From assembly GCA_029339195.1 (NCBI GenBank), contig JAPTJF010000061.1, positions 124,001-188,000 on the forward strand: DNA of 64,000 nt, read 5' to 3'. The notes beneath the pieces are model-generated. The model had not been told where the DNA came from. It saw only the letters and a program-made list of their open reading frames with translations, and ran no database searches. This stretch comes from Micractinium sp. NFX-FRZ (Eukaryota; Chlorophyta; Trebouxiophyceae; Chlorellales; Chlorellaceae). Of the stretch, positions 20,437 through 32,133 are shown piece by piece; positions within the stretch are counted from its first letter, which is position 1, and each line of letters begins with the position of its first letter. The position numbers were made by a program, and so were the translations under genes.

Positions 20437-22974
20437 TCAGAGGGTTCCCGAGTCTGCGACGCGCACCAAGTCCTTGGGGCGGTCACGGAAGCCGGTGGGC
20501 AACGCCTCAATGCGCTTCACCACATCAAAGCCCTCCACGACCTCCCCAAACACCACGTGCCGCCCGTTGAGCCCTGCAGAGAGGGGGTGGGGGGTGGGAG
20601 ACGAGTGCAAGTGTGTGGGCAGGGCGTGTGTGCAGGGCAGGGAGGGAGGGAGGGTGGTGCAGGAGGGGTGAGACCAAGCAAGGGGGGTAGGACAGGGTAC
20701 AGGGGAGAGGGCAGAGTGTGTGACGGGAGGGCTGCGGGAACAGGCGTCTAATATAGCTCGCAGCAGGCAGCGGCAGCGGCCGTAGCGGTTGCATGTGCTT
20801 GTGCGTCGCCCCAACCCAAGTGCTGCCTTCCTTGCGTTGCATACTTCATACTTCATGAATCTACCAACTCACAGGGCGTGGGCACCGTGGTGATGAAGAA
20901 CTGGGAGCCGTTGGTGTTGGGCCCCGCATTGGCCATGGACAGCAGGCCGGGGCGGTCGTGAACAAACCTGGGCAGGGAAGGGGCACGGTGTTGGGACGAC
21001 GGAAGGAAGCAAGGGAGGGTGGGCAGGGAGGGCCCAATCAACAATCGGGCCACAGCCCTGGCTGTCTGCAGCAGCAGCGGCACAACCCGGCGCCTGCAGA
21101 CCCTGGCAGTGCACAGGTGCCGGTGGGACGTCCCCCCTGGCGGGCGGGTCAGACAAGACACGGCAATGCCGGTGCCGGCTGACACAGCGGCCGCAGGCTT
21201 CTCTGCCAACGGCGTGCTGCTGCTGCTGCTGCTGCTGGCAGCTCACTTGAAGCCCTCGTCCTCAAAAGAGCGGCCTGCAAGCGCGGCAGGCAGCAGGGAG
21301 GTTGACAGCTTGCAAGATGGAGGGAGCCGGCAGCACTGTCGGTACATGCGTCACAACAGCGCACATGCGCTCATGCGCTGTGAGGCTCGCTGCCCTTAAA
21401 AGTGCAAGCCCACGGTCGACCACCCTGGTCACCAACGCCCGCCACCGCCCGCCAGTGCCAACCACCCATGTGCCAGGCATGTCAGGGGCCCACAAAGCAT
21501 TGCTGTCCGGTGCCCACCGTAGATGGACTTGCCGCCGGTGCCGTTGCCTGCAGTGTGCAAGCAACCGTTCACACAGTCACGTTCAGCTTCAACAGGTCCA
21601 GCAGGACTGAAACACACACGCAATGCATAGCTAGTCGTTGATAGCAGCAATCACACAGACTTGCCTGCCGTGAAGTCGCCTCCCTGAATCATGAAGTTGG
21701 GGCTGCAGCCAGGGGCGAGAGGAGGGGCAAAGGGGCGTGGGAGGAATTAGGGAGCAAAGCGTGGAGGGAGCCTAAGCTGAGCAGCATGTTGGTATCCAAG
21801 CACAGTGTGCCCTCACGCTGCAGTGTCCACACAGGCTGGACGGCACTCACATGACCCGGTGGAAGGGTGCCCCCCGGTAGCCAAAACCCTTCTCCCCGGT
21901 ACAGAGCGCGCGGAAGTTGTCGGTCGTGCGTGGCAGGTCGCCTGCGCAAGCGGAGGGTGCAGGGTGCAGGGTGCAGGGTGCAGGGTGCAGGGTGCAGGGG
22001 GAGGGTGCAGGGGGAGGGTGGGGGGGGGGGGGGCATGCAGGGTGTTCACAGAAGGCATTGCAGGGTGCGACATGCACATGTAACTGGCCACGCCGTGGGG
22101 GAGCAGGCAGGCAGGTGGTCGGCGCCGGGGGCAACAAGGGAGGAGCATGCTAAGGATGATCCCCGCCAGTGATGGCCCGCCTGCCTGCCCAGCCTGCCCC
22201 GCCCACACCGACCTCGCCGTCGCCCCTCGTCCCGTCGTATCACGATGCACTGGACTGCTTTCCCGTTTGCTTCATGGCAGCAGACTCGTGTGGCAGGCTG
22301 GCAGGCCCAGGCCGCAGGCCCAGGCCTAGGCCTGCCCCTGTGCCAACAACGCCCAGCTACCCACTCACTTCCATATAGGCCCACTCCACTCACTTCCATA
22401 CAGGCCCATCACGATCCGCCCAGCTGGCTCGCCGGCAATCTCAATGTCAAAGAACACCTGGGAAGAATGGGGGACGTTGATGCACAGACGGGTGGGAGGT
22501 GAGCGGGCCAGGGGCAGGGTGCAAAGCGGTGTGACAAAGCAGGCAGGCAGTGGGCGGGGAGGGAGCCATTTAATGGTGATGTCAACAGTCAGGGGGGTGG
22601 CGGAGGAGATGCATTGAGATGGGTCCAACCCTGCAGAGCTTCGCTTCTGTACGACCATAGCTGACCATTGTCTCAATCCCATCAGCCACCCTGCCTCATC
22701 CCGCACCCTGCGCATGCCTCACCTTGTCAGTTACAGCCCCGCTGGCATCCGCCTGCGCCGCCTGCCCAGCCACGCCGAACGCCAGTGCCGCGGCGCCCAG
22801 GCCCAGCAGCTGCCGCTTGCTAGTGGCTGCGCCGCTGGAGGAGGCAGCCTCGTCCTCGATACGGGAGGACGCTGCCCGCACCGGCACCGCCAGAGCCCTG
22901 GCCCGGCTGCCGCGGGCCGAAAAGGGCTGGGGAGCCCGCAGGCTGTGCGTGAAGGTGGTCGTTGCGGCCTGCAT
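20437..22974 (-). CDS. Thylakoid-lumen-type cyclophilin (peptidyl-prolyl cis-trans isomerase)
   Basis: Eight exons (22974-22723, 22457-22394, 21941-21851, 21702-21665, 21547-21518, 21274-21247, 20967-20873, 20573-20437) give about 244 residues. The N-terminus is bipartite: a Ser/Arg-rich plastid transit peptide, then a KR-containing hydrophobic stretch ([16 protein letters not shown]) ending AQA, like a twin-arginine-type lumen signal. The cyclophilin core is complete and should be active: [31 protein letters not shown], the Trp of TPWLNGRH and the His of RHVVFG. It catalyses proline isomerisation during protein folding. Two exons are only 28 and 30 bases. The intron after 21665 has a GC donor (GCAAGT), required to keep the frame. 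The donor edge of exon 2 is duplicated in the intron. Confidence 0.92.
21955..22033. repeat. GGGTGCA heptamer repeat and poly-G run
   Basis: About six tandem copies of a GGGTGCA-type heptamer, decaying into GGGGGA variants, end in a run of twelve or so G at about 22020-22033. It lies inside a cyclophilin intron. Confidence 0.85.
22361..22410 (-). repeat. Tandem 25-base duplication of a cyclophilin donor site
   Basis: The last codons of cyclophilin exon 2 and its GTGAGTGG donor are repeated 25 bases downstream in the transcript (TATGGAAGTGAGTGG in both). Use of the copied donor would shift the frame and hit a stop within a few codons. Confidence 0.85.
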
Positions 22975-23120
22975 GACGACGGATGATGGAGATCAGGGCC
23001 GATGGATGGCTAATTGGAGAGAAACTCCGCCATGCTGTGCATGCTGGGAGAGCCTTGCAGGCCAATTTGGCGCCGTTGCGACTCGTTACTGGTGCTGCAA
23101 TTGCGAACCTGCAAGCAAAG
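22975..23120. promoter_or_regulatory. Short divergent promoter, cyclophilin / kinase-epimerase
   Basis: Only 146 bases separate the divergent start codons of the lumenal cyclophilin (-) and the FGGY-RPE fusion (+). Either the two share a bidirectional core promoter or transcription starts inside short 5' UTRs. No TATA motif is evident. Confidence 0.45.
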
Positions 23121-26100
23121 ATGTCGGCAAAATACATAATAGGCGAGGCTGCGCCTGCACGTTTGCACCCTGCACCCTGCACTGCTGCCGCGCCCGCCTG
23201 CCGCTTGCCCTGTTTCCCCACACTGCCGCGGGCCGCGTGTGTGCACAATGTATTCCGAAAGCTGGGCCATTGATGAAGCGCAATGCCTCCACGAGTGCCG
23301 CCGCCGCCACCGCCGCCGCCACTGCCCTTCACTGCTGCACCCGCTCTCCACCTGTGCCCCTCTCGCTCACTGCAGGCGTGGATGGCGGCACGGAAAGCAT
23401 CCGTGCCGGGGTGTTCGACCTGGCAGGCAGCCCGCTCTCTTTTGCCAGCGCTGCCTACCCCACCGCCTTCCCGGCGCCTGGCTGGGCCGAGCAGCAGCCG
23501 GCAGACTGGTGGCAGGGGCTGGGCGCGGCGGTCAAAGAGGCGGTGCAACAGGCAGGCGTTGCAGCCACAGACATTGGAGCCATCTGTGTGGACACCACAT
23601 GCTGCACTGTTGTGGCCCTGGATGCGGCGGGCAAGGTGAGGCCACGTGTCTTCTTGCCTGAAGAAGCACTGGCAATGCTTGATGTGCTGGTTGCTCCCTA
23701 CCGCCCCAGCTGCTTTGCGGCAAGGGCGGTGGGGTGCCACCGGAAGTTGCGCGTGTGCAGACGCCACCTGTGCTCCCGTCCACCCCCCGGCCCCCAGCCA
23801 ATATCCTGCCTCCTCTCCCATCACACAAAGATATCCCCTGCCTCTGGTTCCTCCCGTGCAGGCCCTGCGCCCTGCTCTGCTGTGGATGGACATGCGCAGC
23901 GCAGGGCAGGCGGCCAAGGTGGCAGCCAGCGGTGACGAGGCGCTGAGCGTGAACAGCGCCGGCGCAGGGCCGGTCAGCGCCGAATGGATGGTGCCAAAGG
24001 CCCTCTGGCTGAAGGTGAGGTTGCGCATGCCTGGAGCGTGCTTGCGCAGGGAGTGGTGGTTGGTGCAGCAAGCGCGGCAGTGCAGCAGTGGCAGCAGTGG
24101 TGCCAGGTGGCGCATGCCAGGTGGTAAAATGGCGGCCCGATGGTCGGGCGCGTTACCTTGAATACACGGCTCCACTGCCCGTGCCACATCGAGCCCTCCA
24201 CACGACTTGTTCCACGTTATGCATAAAAGCATTGTTACGCTGCTTCTGCAGGAAAACGAGCCCCAGCTGTTTGACCAGGCCGCCGTCATCTGCGAGTACC
24301 AGGTGGGGTGCCCGCCTGCCTGCCTGCTGCGCCTGCTGGGCCTGCTGGGCCTGCCGGGGCTCCCAGGCTGCACCGCCCTGCCAGCCCAGTTCCCTGGGCT
24401 GCCCTGCCCTGCCCGCCCCCCCCTGCCCTGTGATCCACGTTTTGTATGGTCAACAACGAAATCCGACCCTACCCCGTGCAATAACACCCACTTGGTGCCT
24501 GCAGGACTTCATCAACTTCCACCTCACCGGCCGCATGGTGAGCTGCACACACCTCTCTGCCCTGGCCCCTTGCCCTGGCCCGGCTGTTGCGCCGCTGTTT
24601 GCCCCCTGCTTTCCTCCCTGCCCGCCCTGCGCCACAGGCAGCCCCTCAGGCAGGCCAAGGAAGGGCAGCAGCCAACATCATCGGCCAACGGCAGTGCACA
24701 GCGCTGCGCTCACGCGCTGCTGGCTGTCCGGGACAACCCGCAGTGCTGACAGGCTGGGGACCCAAGGGCTATCCCCCAAGCCAAATAGATGCACTGCTGC
24801 CCCGGACCCCCCATGCGACCCCCTCCCCCTCCCCAGGTTGCCTCTGTGAACAACGCCTCCATCCGCTGGCACTACAGCACACAGCGCCCCGGCGGCTGGC
24901 CCGCCAGCATGCTCCAAAAGCTGGGGCTGGAGGCGCTGCTGGAGAAGTGGCCCAAGGAGGTCCTCTCCCTCGGAGAGGTGGTGGGAGGGCTGACGGCGGC
25001 GGCGGCGGCACACCTGGGCCTGCCGGAGGGGCTGCCCGTGGCACAGGGCGGGGCAGGTGGGTGGGCGGGCAGGTGTCGATGGGCGGGCGGCAGCAGCAAC
25101 AGCAGCGGCGGCGGCAGCAGCGGCGGCAGTGGTGAGACTGTCTCTGCGCCCTGGTGCAGGGTTGGTGCTATTAGAACACACGGTGCCTTCATAGTACACG
25201 GTGGTTGCTGCCCGGATTCCCTGCCCTGCCCGGCCTTGCCATGCCTCTCCCCCACCGACACTGTCCTGTCCCTGCCCCCGCCCCCTGCCTTGCTCCCTCC
25301 TCCCCACTCCCTCCTGTGCTCCAGATGCCGACATCGGCATGATTGGGCTGGGGGTGATCCGGCCAGGGCAGCTGGCGTTGCTGACGGGCAGCAGCCACCT
25401 GCACCTGGGAGTGACCGACAAAGTGTTCCATGGGAAAGGCATCTGGGGGGTTTTCCCGGATGCCATCCTGCCGGGAGTGCACATGGTGCGTGGGGCGGGG
25501 GAGTCGGGAGATGGGGAGTCAGTGCGAATGCGAGGCGTGCTTTGGGGCGGCGGGGGTTAGCGGGGGCAGGGCAGAGTAGAGTGGTATGTGGGAATGGACC
25601 CGCGCTCGTCCTCTCCCCACCATGCTGATGCAGTGAGCGCAGCCTGCGGTAGCGTCAGGGGCTACTGCCTGTCAGCAGTACAGCTGGCGCATCGAAACCT
25701 CTGCTGTACTTTCAAACACCGCTGCGCCGCGCTGTGCTCACTTGTGCTTCGCTTTGGTCGCATGCTGTGCCGCAGGTGGAGGGCGGGCAGACGAGCACGG
25801 GCAGCGCGGTGGCGTGGTACCGCCGGCTGGTGGGGGAAGAGAGCTACGACGCTTTGAATGCTGAGGCCGCTGTGGTCCCGCCCGGCTGCGAGGGGGTGGT
25901 GTGCCTCGACCACTTCCAGGTCGGTATGCTGTGGTCTGCGATGGGATTAGCTGGCGTGCTGGGGCAGCGGCAGTGGGAGGGGCCGGGCTGGTTGCACAGT
26001 AGTGGCAGTGGGCGGGGTTGGGCTGAATGGATCTGAGGCGGGGAGGCACACCACCCCAGGCACCCGCTGAGCAGGCCATCCACGCTTGCTCCAGCAGGAT

Positions 26101-29100
26101 TCCCCGGCTTCACCTGCTTTTTACTCACTGCTGCCCTCACTCTTGCACCCCTGCTGCAGGGCAACCGCACGCCACACACCGATGCAGTGAGCCGGGGCGC
26201 CATCACCGGCCTGACGCTGCGCCACGGGCGGGGCCACGTCTTCCGCTCCCTGATCGAGAGCGTGTGCTTTGGAACCGAGCACATCTTCGAGACGATGCGG
26301 GAGGCTGGGTTCACGCCCACCAGCGTCACCGTGGCGGGCGGCGCCACGCGGTCGGAGCTCTGGCTGCAGACGCACGCTGACGTCAGCAACGTGCCATTCA
26401 TCCTCACCAAGGCAAGCACGCCTGCTTGCCTGCTTGCTTGCTTGTACACTCTTCTCGGTCCAGCCGCCTTGAGACAGCTGACGGAGCCTGTGCTGACGTC
26501 AAAAGCAAGCATGCTTGTGTGCTCTGCTTGATCCAGCGGGAGGCACTTGTCTTGGGCTGTGATGTTGGGGGGAGCGACGCAGGCGGGCACGCGGAGAAGA
26601 GACACCCAGCTCAGCGCAGGGGGCAAGTTGGGCACGTGAAGCGGCAGCATCTTCGCAGTGCAGCCCCCTGCCTTGCCAACTCTGCCAACATCTACTCAGC
26701 TTGCGTGCTTGCCCTTATGCCTGCCCGTCCGCCCTGCCTCTGCAGGTGGCCGATGCCCCGGCCCTGGGCAGCGCCATCCTGGCAGCGGTGGCAGCGGGGC
26801 TGTACCCTGACGTGCCCACCGCCTGCGCTGCGATGGTGCACCAGGTGAGGGTCACTGCAGCGCAGGCGTTGGATGAGGCAGAGGGCTGTGTTGCTGCACA
26901 GCACAGGGGCATCGGCTGCGAGGTGTGGAGGAGCGCTATACACAACCCTCAAGCATGGGTGCGCACGGCACAGGCTTCACCATGCCACCCTCGCCAGGGA
27001 GCCACTTGTATTGCTCCTTAGAACCCCGTCCCATCCACCTGCATTTGGCCGCCCAGCTTCCCTGGAGCACCGTGTGCTGGTTCCAGACCCTCCCAGCTGC
27101 CCCACCTGCACAGCTGCTCCCACTTCAGTGCCCCCTCCTGCATCCATGGCACGCCAAGTGCCTGCTCATCTTCCACCCCTCCTGAACGTCCCTCCCTCAA
27201 AACACACACGTGCTTGCAGGACCGTGTGGTGATGCCAGACCCGCAGCGGCACGCGCAGTACCGCCAGCACTACGCAGCCTACAAAGCGCTCTACCCAGCC
27301 CTGAAGCCCGGCTACCACACAGCGGCACGGCACGCCGACGCAGGGGCGGCGGCGGCGGCGCAGCAGGCGCAGCAGCAGCAGGTGGCGGTGCAGCCACAGG
27401 CAGCGGCGCAGCGGCGCCAGGATCTGAGCTCGATTGTGTCCCCCAGTATCCTGAGCGCCGACTTCTCAAACCTGGCGCGGGATGTGAAGCGGGTGGTGGA
27501 TGCGGGTGGGTGGGGTGGGGCAGGGAGGTGGGCGGTGCGCTTGTGGGAGGGTGGGAGTGGATGCGTGGGCATGCAGCGTGTTTTGCAGCCGTGGGTTGGT
27601 AGCGGGCGTGGAGGGGGCAAGAGCAAGGAAGACACAAGCCCCGCTGGCCGCAGCAGGAGCACAGCGGGGGGTCGGACAGGCAGGAGGGGAGGCAGCGCCA
27701 GGGCCTGCGCAGGCCTGTCTGCTCTCTAGTAGGGCCCCAAAAGACGGTGCCAAAGGCGAGCTGCTCACCCCTGCCTGCCTGCCCCACACCCTGTTCCCTG
27801 CTGCAGGATCCGAATGGGTGCACGTAGACGGTGCGTGGCACAGGGGGGCTGTGGTATTGCTGCTGGCGAGCTCACAGGGGACGGCTCGGCGCCGGCATTG
27901 TGCAGGCTCACGGGGCTTTGCCCGCAGTGCTGTGCCAACCAGCAGTGTCGCGCCTCCTTTCTTTGCCTGCAGTTTTTGACGGCGTGTTTGTGCCCAACCT
28001 CACGATTGGGCCGCCGGTGGTGAGCGCAGCGTGCATGGCACATCGTGGGCGCAGCATGGCGTGACATGGCACCGCGCAGCGCTGCATGGCATGCCGCAGC
28101 ACACGGCACATTGCTGCACGGCCTCTGGCATGCCTCCGCCCAGCCTGACTGCCCGCTCTCCTCGGCTCGCACCCACTTCCTCCCCACACCACCACCACGC
28201 ACAAACAATCAGATGCACACGCAACTGCATGCTGCCACACGCAGGCCATGTCTCTGCACACATCCATGCCCCTTGCTTACTGTCAATCCTCCCCCTTTCG
28301 CCTGCCTGCGCATGCTCGTCCACACCGCCCCCCACCCACCCTCCCCCGCAGGTCAAGTCCCTGCACAAATCTGTGCCCGATGCCTTCCTGGACTGCCACC
28401 TGTGCGTGGTGCACCCAGAGAACTATGTGGAGGACCTGGCGGCTGCAGGTGGGCAAGAGTGCCTGCTGGTCTTCTTGCGCTTCTTGAGGGCGTGACAGGG
28501 TGGCAGCAGGTGGCTCGATTGATGGCTCGATTGGTGTGTGCATGGCTGAGAGGAGTGACCTGGCGACGCCAGGGTTGGCCGTGTGCACGTGTCAGGAACA
28601 CTTTGTGGAGGACTTGGCAATGCCATCTGCTTGGTTTGCACCGTGGTTGGCTGGCTGGCTTCCTGCCGTGTTGGGTGCATGGATGCTGGGCAAGCGGAAG
28701 AGTTGCACTTAGCTGTCGTGGCAGGTCGAGCTGCCGCCAGCGCCCAGAACCCGGGCGTAGCCCTTGTGGGCCCAGCATGGTTGCCCCTGGTAGCATCTTG
28801 CCCCCTGCACACCGTTCCCTCAACCAACACCGCTCCATCTGATGCCCATTCCTTCCTTCAGGAGCCAAGCAGTTCACTTTCCACATCGAGGCCCCCGGCG
28901 TGGACTTCAGCTGCGCCACCGCCGCCCAGCTGGCTGCCAAGGCTCGCTCCCTGGGCATGCTGGCAGGCATTGCATTGAAGCCGGAAACCGGGGTGGACAC
29001 GATCCTGCCGCTGTGCGCAGGTGAGGGGCGCGCGTGGGGCAGGCTGCGAGCATGGAAGATGGTAACACGGGGAGGGGGTGTGGGCAGGGCAGGGTGACTG

Positions 29101-29946
29101 GTAGGGCGTGTGGCAGCCGCGGCTGGGCTGCACTCTCGTGGCTGCACCAAAAGAGTGGCAGCAGTGCCACAGCCAGGGCGTGTGACCAGCAGCAGCAGCA
29201 GGGCTTTGAGCGGGCCGCTGGGCCAGAGGGCACGGAGAGACTCGTTGTTGAGGCCGCTGTCAGAACTGCCGATGCGGTTTTGACTGATACTTGGACTTCC
29301 GTCCACACCCTGACTCTCCCTCCCTACTGTGCGCGTGTGGTGCAGCCGGTGCCGTCGACACAGTGCTGCTGCTGGCGGTGCGCGCCGGTTTTGGCGGGCA
29401 GAAGTTCAACCCCGCCGTGCTGCCCAAGGTGCAAGCGGTGCGGGCCGCCTTCAATGGGAACATCATCGTGGATGGGGGGATCACGCTGGAGAACGCTGCC
29501 AGCGTGGCGGCGGCGGGCGCAAATGCGCTGGTGGCAGGTGGGCGGGCGGGAGCGAGCGAGCGAGCGAGTGGGCACGAGCAGCAAGTTGCTTGACTAAGGC
29601 TAGCAGCTCCAGTTTCGTGTTTTGCTGGCATGGATGATTCACACGCAGTTATTCGGGACGCCACAGGGCTGTTGGCAGGGCTGCAAGTGCACCCGGGAGC
29701 TTCACTCACCCACCCTCACGTGACGCTCTCTGCCCTCCTGCCTGCCTGCCCGCCCCGCTGGCGCTTGCAGGCACCACAGTGTTTGCTGGCAAGGAGCCGC
29801 CAGAGGTGGCAGTGCCTGGGCTGGTGTCGCTCATTGCTGGGCAGCGCGGCGCCTGGCCGGCGGGCCCCACAACCGTGGAGAGCAATGTGGTGGGCGCTGC
29901 AGGCCTGGTGGCCCGCACGGCTGCAGCGGCCAACGGGCAGGCGTGA
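23121..29946 (+). CDS. Bifunctional FGGY sugar kinase - ribulose-phosphate 3-epimerase fusion
   Basis: Seventeen exons (23121-23142, 23376-23635, 23862-24014, 24252-24302, 24505-24537, 24837-25056, 25325-25485, 25776-25919, 26160-26411, 26746-26844, 27220-27505, 27807-27830, 27973-28019, 28352-28448, 28862-29020, 29346-29537, 29771-29946) give about 791 residues. Residues 1-500 are an FGGY kinase (MSAKYIIGVDGGTES phosphate loop, DHFQGNRTPHTD, VAGGATRSELW). After a Gln/Ala linker (about 507-531), residues 532-791 form the epimerase barrel (SPSILSADF, HVDVFDG, DCHL, GFGGQKF, IIVDGGI). Exon 27220-27505 encodes both the kinase C-terminus (YKALYPALKP) and the epimerase start, so this is one gene. 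The kinase would make ribulose- or xylulose-5-phosphate, which the epimerase interconverts; exact sugar unknown. No transit peptide is seen, so cytosolic. Exon 1 is 22 bases with a GC donor; exon 9 also ends in a GC donor. Confidence 0.88.
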
Positions 29947-30512
29947 ACGGGCGACTGGGAGCGCGTGTGCTCACATGCCTGCTGGCTCATTGTTCGGAAT
30001 TGCATTGAACTATTTAGCTAACCGTCCGTCCAGCATGGTATGCGCTTGGGCGGCAGCTGGTGTGCCTTCTTGCGGCGTAGCTGATACGCCGCCGAGGGCG
30101 CCGGCGCCCGGCTGGGGCCTCAGGCATCCCCCCGGACGCTTTCAAGCTCAAAGATGCCCTAGTGAAGCAAAGGAGTGAATTATACGTGCTCCACGCGGGA
30201 GAGGCCTTCAGAGGATCGCGTGTCTGCTCGCGTGGCCCGAACCTGCTGAGCAGAGTGCTGACGAGCACACCAGTCGTTCGCCTTCCCTCTGTGCCATCTA
30301 TACCTTGCTTCTACCTGCTTTCTGCGCCAAACTCGTGTGACGCTTGTTGTAGCCCTCCGCCAAGAGTCAGCCTCGCAACACCAGCCGCCTCGCCTCCCTA
30401 GCCAGTCAGGCCAGCCGCACCGAGCATCAATCACAACCGCCCGTCTCGCAGCCTCCGCGCATCAGCCCCAGACGGCCCCGGCAGCCCCCCTCGCACCGCA
30501 CCACAAGCTGCC
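29947..30512 (+). other. Intergenic between kinase-epimerase and zinc-finger genes
   Basis: 3' UTR of the fusion gene and promoter/5' UTR of the next plus-strand gene. No TGTAA word, TATA box or supported coding sequence was found. Confidence 0.4.
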
Positions 30513-31397
30513 ATGCACGCCTGCACGGCCTGCCTGCCCAGCGCAGCGGCCAGCCTGCGCGGCTGCCGCCTGCCGGAGCGCAGAGTCAGTGGCGCTCTCA
30601 GGGTGGCGCGTCGGCAACGCGCCGCCCCCGTCGCCTCGGCCATCGCGTCGGGCGCCCTGCCGATGATGGCGCAGCTCGCCGTGCCAGCTGCCTGGACAGT
30701 GGTGGGCGTCATGGCGCTACGCGTCTTCATGGGGGACCAGCAGGTGAGGCGAGGGGCTATGCTGCTGGTCAACCGTGCGGTGGCGGTGGCTAGTGCACGA
30801 GGCAGCCGGCGGTGTGTGCGGCGCGCGGCGCCGCAGCTTCCGTGCGCGCGCAGAATCTCCGCTGCCTTTTGAGCCCCACCTCACCTGCCTGGCTCATGCT
30901 CCATCCATCGGATTGTCACCCCACTGCAGAAGCAGGCAGAGGAGGGACGGCAGGAGTGCGAGACGTGCGGCGGCACTGGCACAGTAGAGTGCTGGTGCTC
31001 TCGCTGGAGCGACAACGACGGCGGGTGCAGCACGTGCCGCGGCAGCGGGCGCATGGTCTGCAGCAGTTGCAGGGGCGGCGGCACCGCCGTCCCCATTGAG
31101 GCGCGCATCATCATCAAGAATGAGCGGACCTCGAACTTCAGGTGGGTGCTGCGCCGTGCTGTGCGTGTCATTCTGGGGGCTCTCGACTTTGTTGAGCTGA
31201 TGTTGAGGCTCCGCCACCGCCCTGCAATTGCTCTTGACCGCACCGGTGCGCCCACTCGTCCTGCCCGAGCTTGATTGTGAGAATGCATGTGGGATGTGAT
31301 GCTGCCAGCTTGCGAATGCGCGTGTGCTGGCTGGTGCAGAGTCTGACCTTGCCACCGCTGCCACGCACCTCGCTGCTGCAGGCAAGGCCGGGACTGA
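30513..31397 (+). CDS. DnaJ-type zinc-finger protein, plastid-targeted, membrane-anchored
   Basis: Three exons (30513-30743, 30930-31141, 31382-31397) give about 152 residues. The N-terminal 45 residues are Ala/Arg/Ser-rich and acid-free, like a plastid transit peptide. A hydrophobic stretch follows (LAVPAAWTVVGVMALRVFM, about 54-72). The C-terminal half has four Cys pairs of the DnaJ/BSD2 zinc-binding type: CETCGGTG, CWCSRWSD, CSTCRGSG and CSSCRGGG. There is no J domain. Plant relatives without a J domain assist folding or assembly of plastid complexes (BSD2 with Rubisco, LQY1 with photosystem II); which role applies here is not shown. The last exon adds only five codons and is the least certain part. 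Confidence 0.72.
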
Positions 31398-32133
31398 GGA
31401 GGCACCCCAGCTGAGCTGCCGAGAGTGAAAGAGTGCTCGCTAGCCCCAGTGTGCTGCTGTATACTACCCCAGACCGAATTGTAGGCCCCTGTCGCGCGTT
31501 TTTTGCCCGCTGCTGCTGTTGTTCCGCCACACATGGCCCCACTCCCCGTCCTCCCTTCGCCTCAAATTCCCTTCCTCTCAGTCCCTTCTCCTGTTCCTAA
31601 GTCTACGCTCAGCCTCTGTCCCTGCCCCTGCGCGCGCATCACACCCCGTCTTTCTTTCCTTTCCCGCTCCTGTACCAAACCAACGAAAGAACCCGCAGTC
31701 CACTGCTTTCTACACTGCTTGCTCGCATTAGCTTGCGCTGCGTTTGATCCGATCGATGTCCCACACCTCACTATCTTTCTTACTGTCCACTTGCTTGCAT
31801 CGGCTCTAGGCAGAGAAGGTGCCCCTGAACCAGGGGCTCAACAGACTGAATGTAAGCATGCATACATCACACACACAGCGCGCGGGGCAGGGGTGGGCGC
31901 GGGTGGGTGCCGGGCCGTGCAGAGGGCCCGCAAATTCGGAGCGCAATCAACATGAGGGGAAGGGAATTCTGGGGAGGACAGGTACAGCGGGCAGGTTTAG
32001 ACAAGCAAGGGAGGCACAGATGTAGTGGTACAGGCGTGGAGATGGACTGACCGGGGCAGTTCGGCTCAAAACAGGGGCCACAACTTTCAAAAAGTGTAGG
32101 GTGAGATGAATGAGAGGTGCGCGTTTTCAGGAT
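31398..32133. other. Convergent intergenic region
   Basis: 3' flanks of the zinc-finger gene (+) and the DUF2358 gene (-). A sense TGTAA lies at 31851-31855. Positions 31500-31800 are pyrimidine-rich (many TCCC/TTCC runs) and less GC-rich than the genes. No supported ORF. Confidence 0.4.
31851..31855 (+). terminator. Candidate TGTAA polyadenylation word of the zinc-finger gene
   Basis: Sense-strand TGTAA about 455 bases after the stop codon at 31397; the only one between the two convergent genes. Confidence 0.3.

Noticed and set aside
22820..24487. 555-codon minus-strand open frame
   Set aside because: Antisense to cyclophilin exon 1 and the first kinase exons, whose protein motifs are clear; it is a shadow frame.
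26470..26520. Copy of kinase exon 9 tail (GCTGACGTCA ... AAAGCAAGCATGCTTG)
   Set aside because: Two short matching blocks with the middle missing; not strong enough to list as a repeat.
27430..29946. Separate ribulose-phosphate epimerase gene downstream of the kinase
   Set aside because: The epimerase start lies in the same uninterrupted exon as the kinase C-terminus, with no stop, no promoter space and no independent Met before the SPSILSADF motif.
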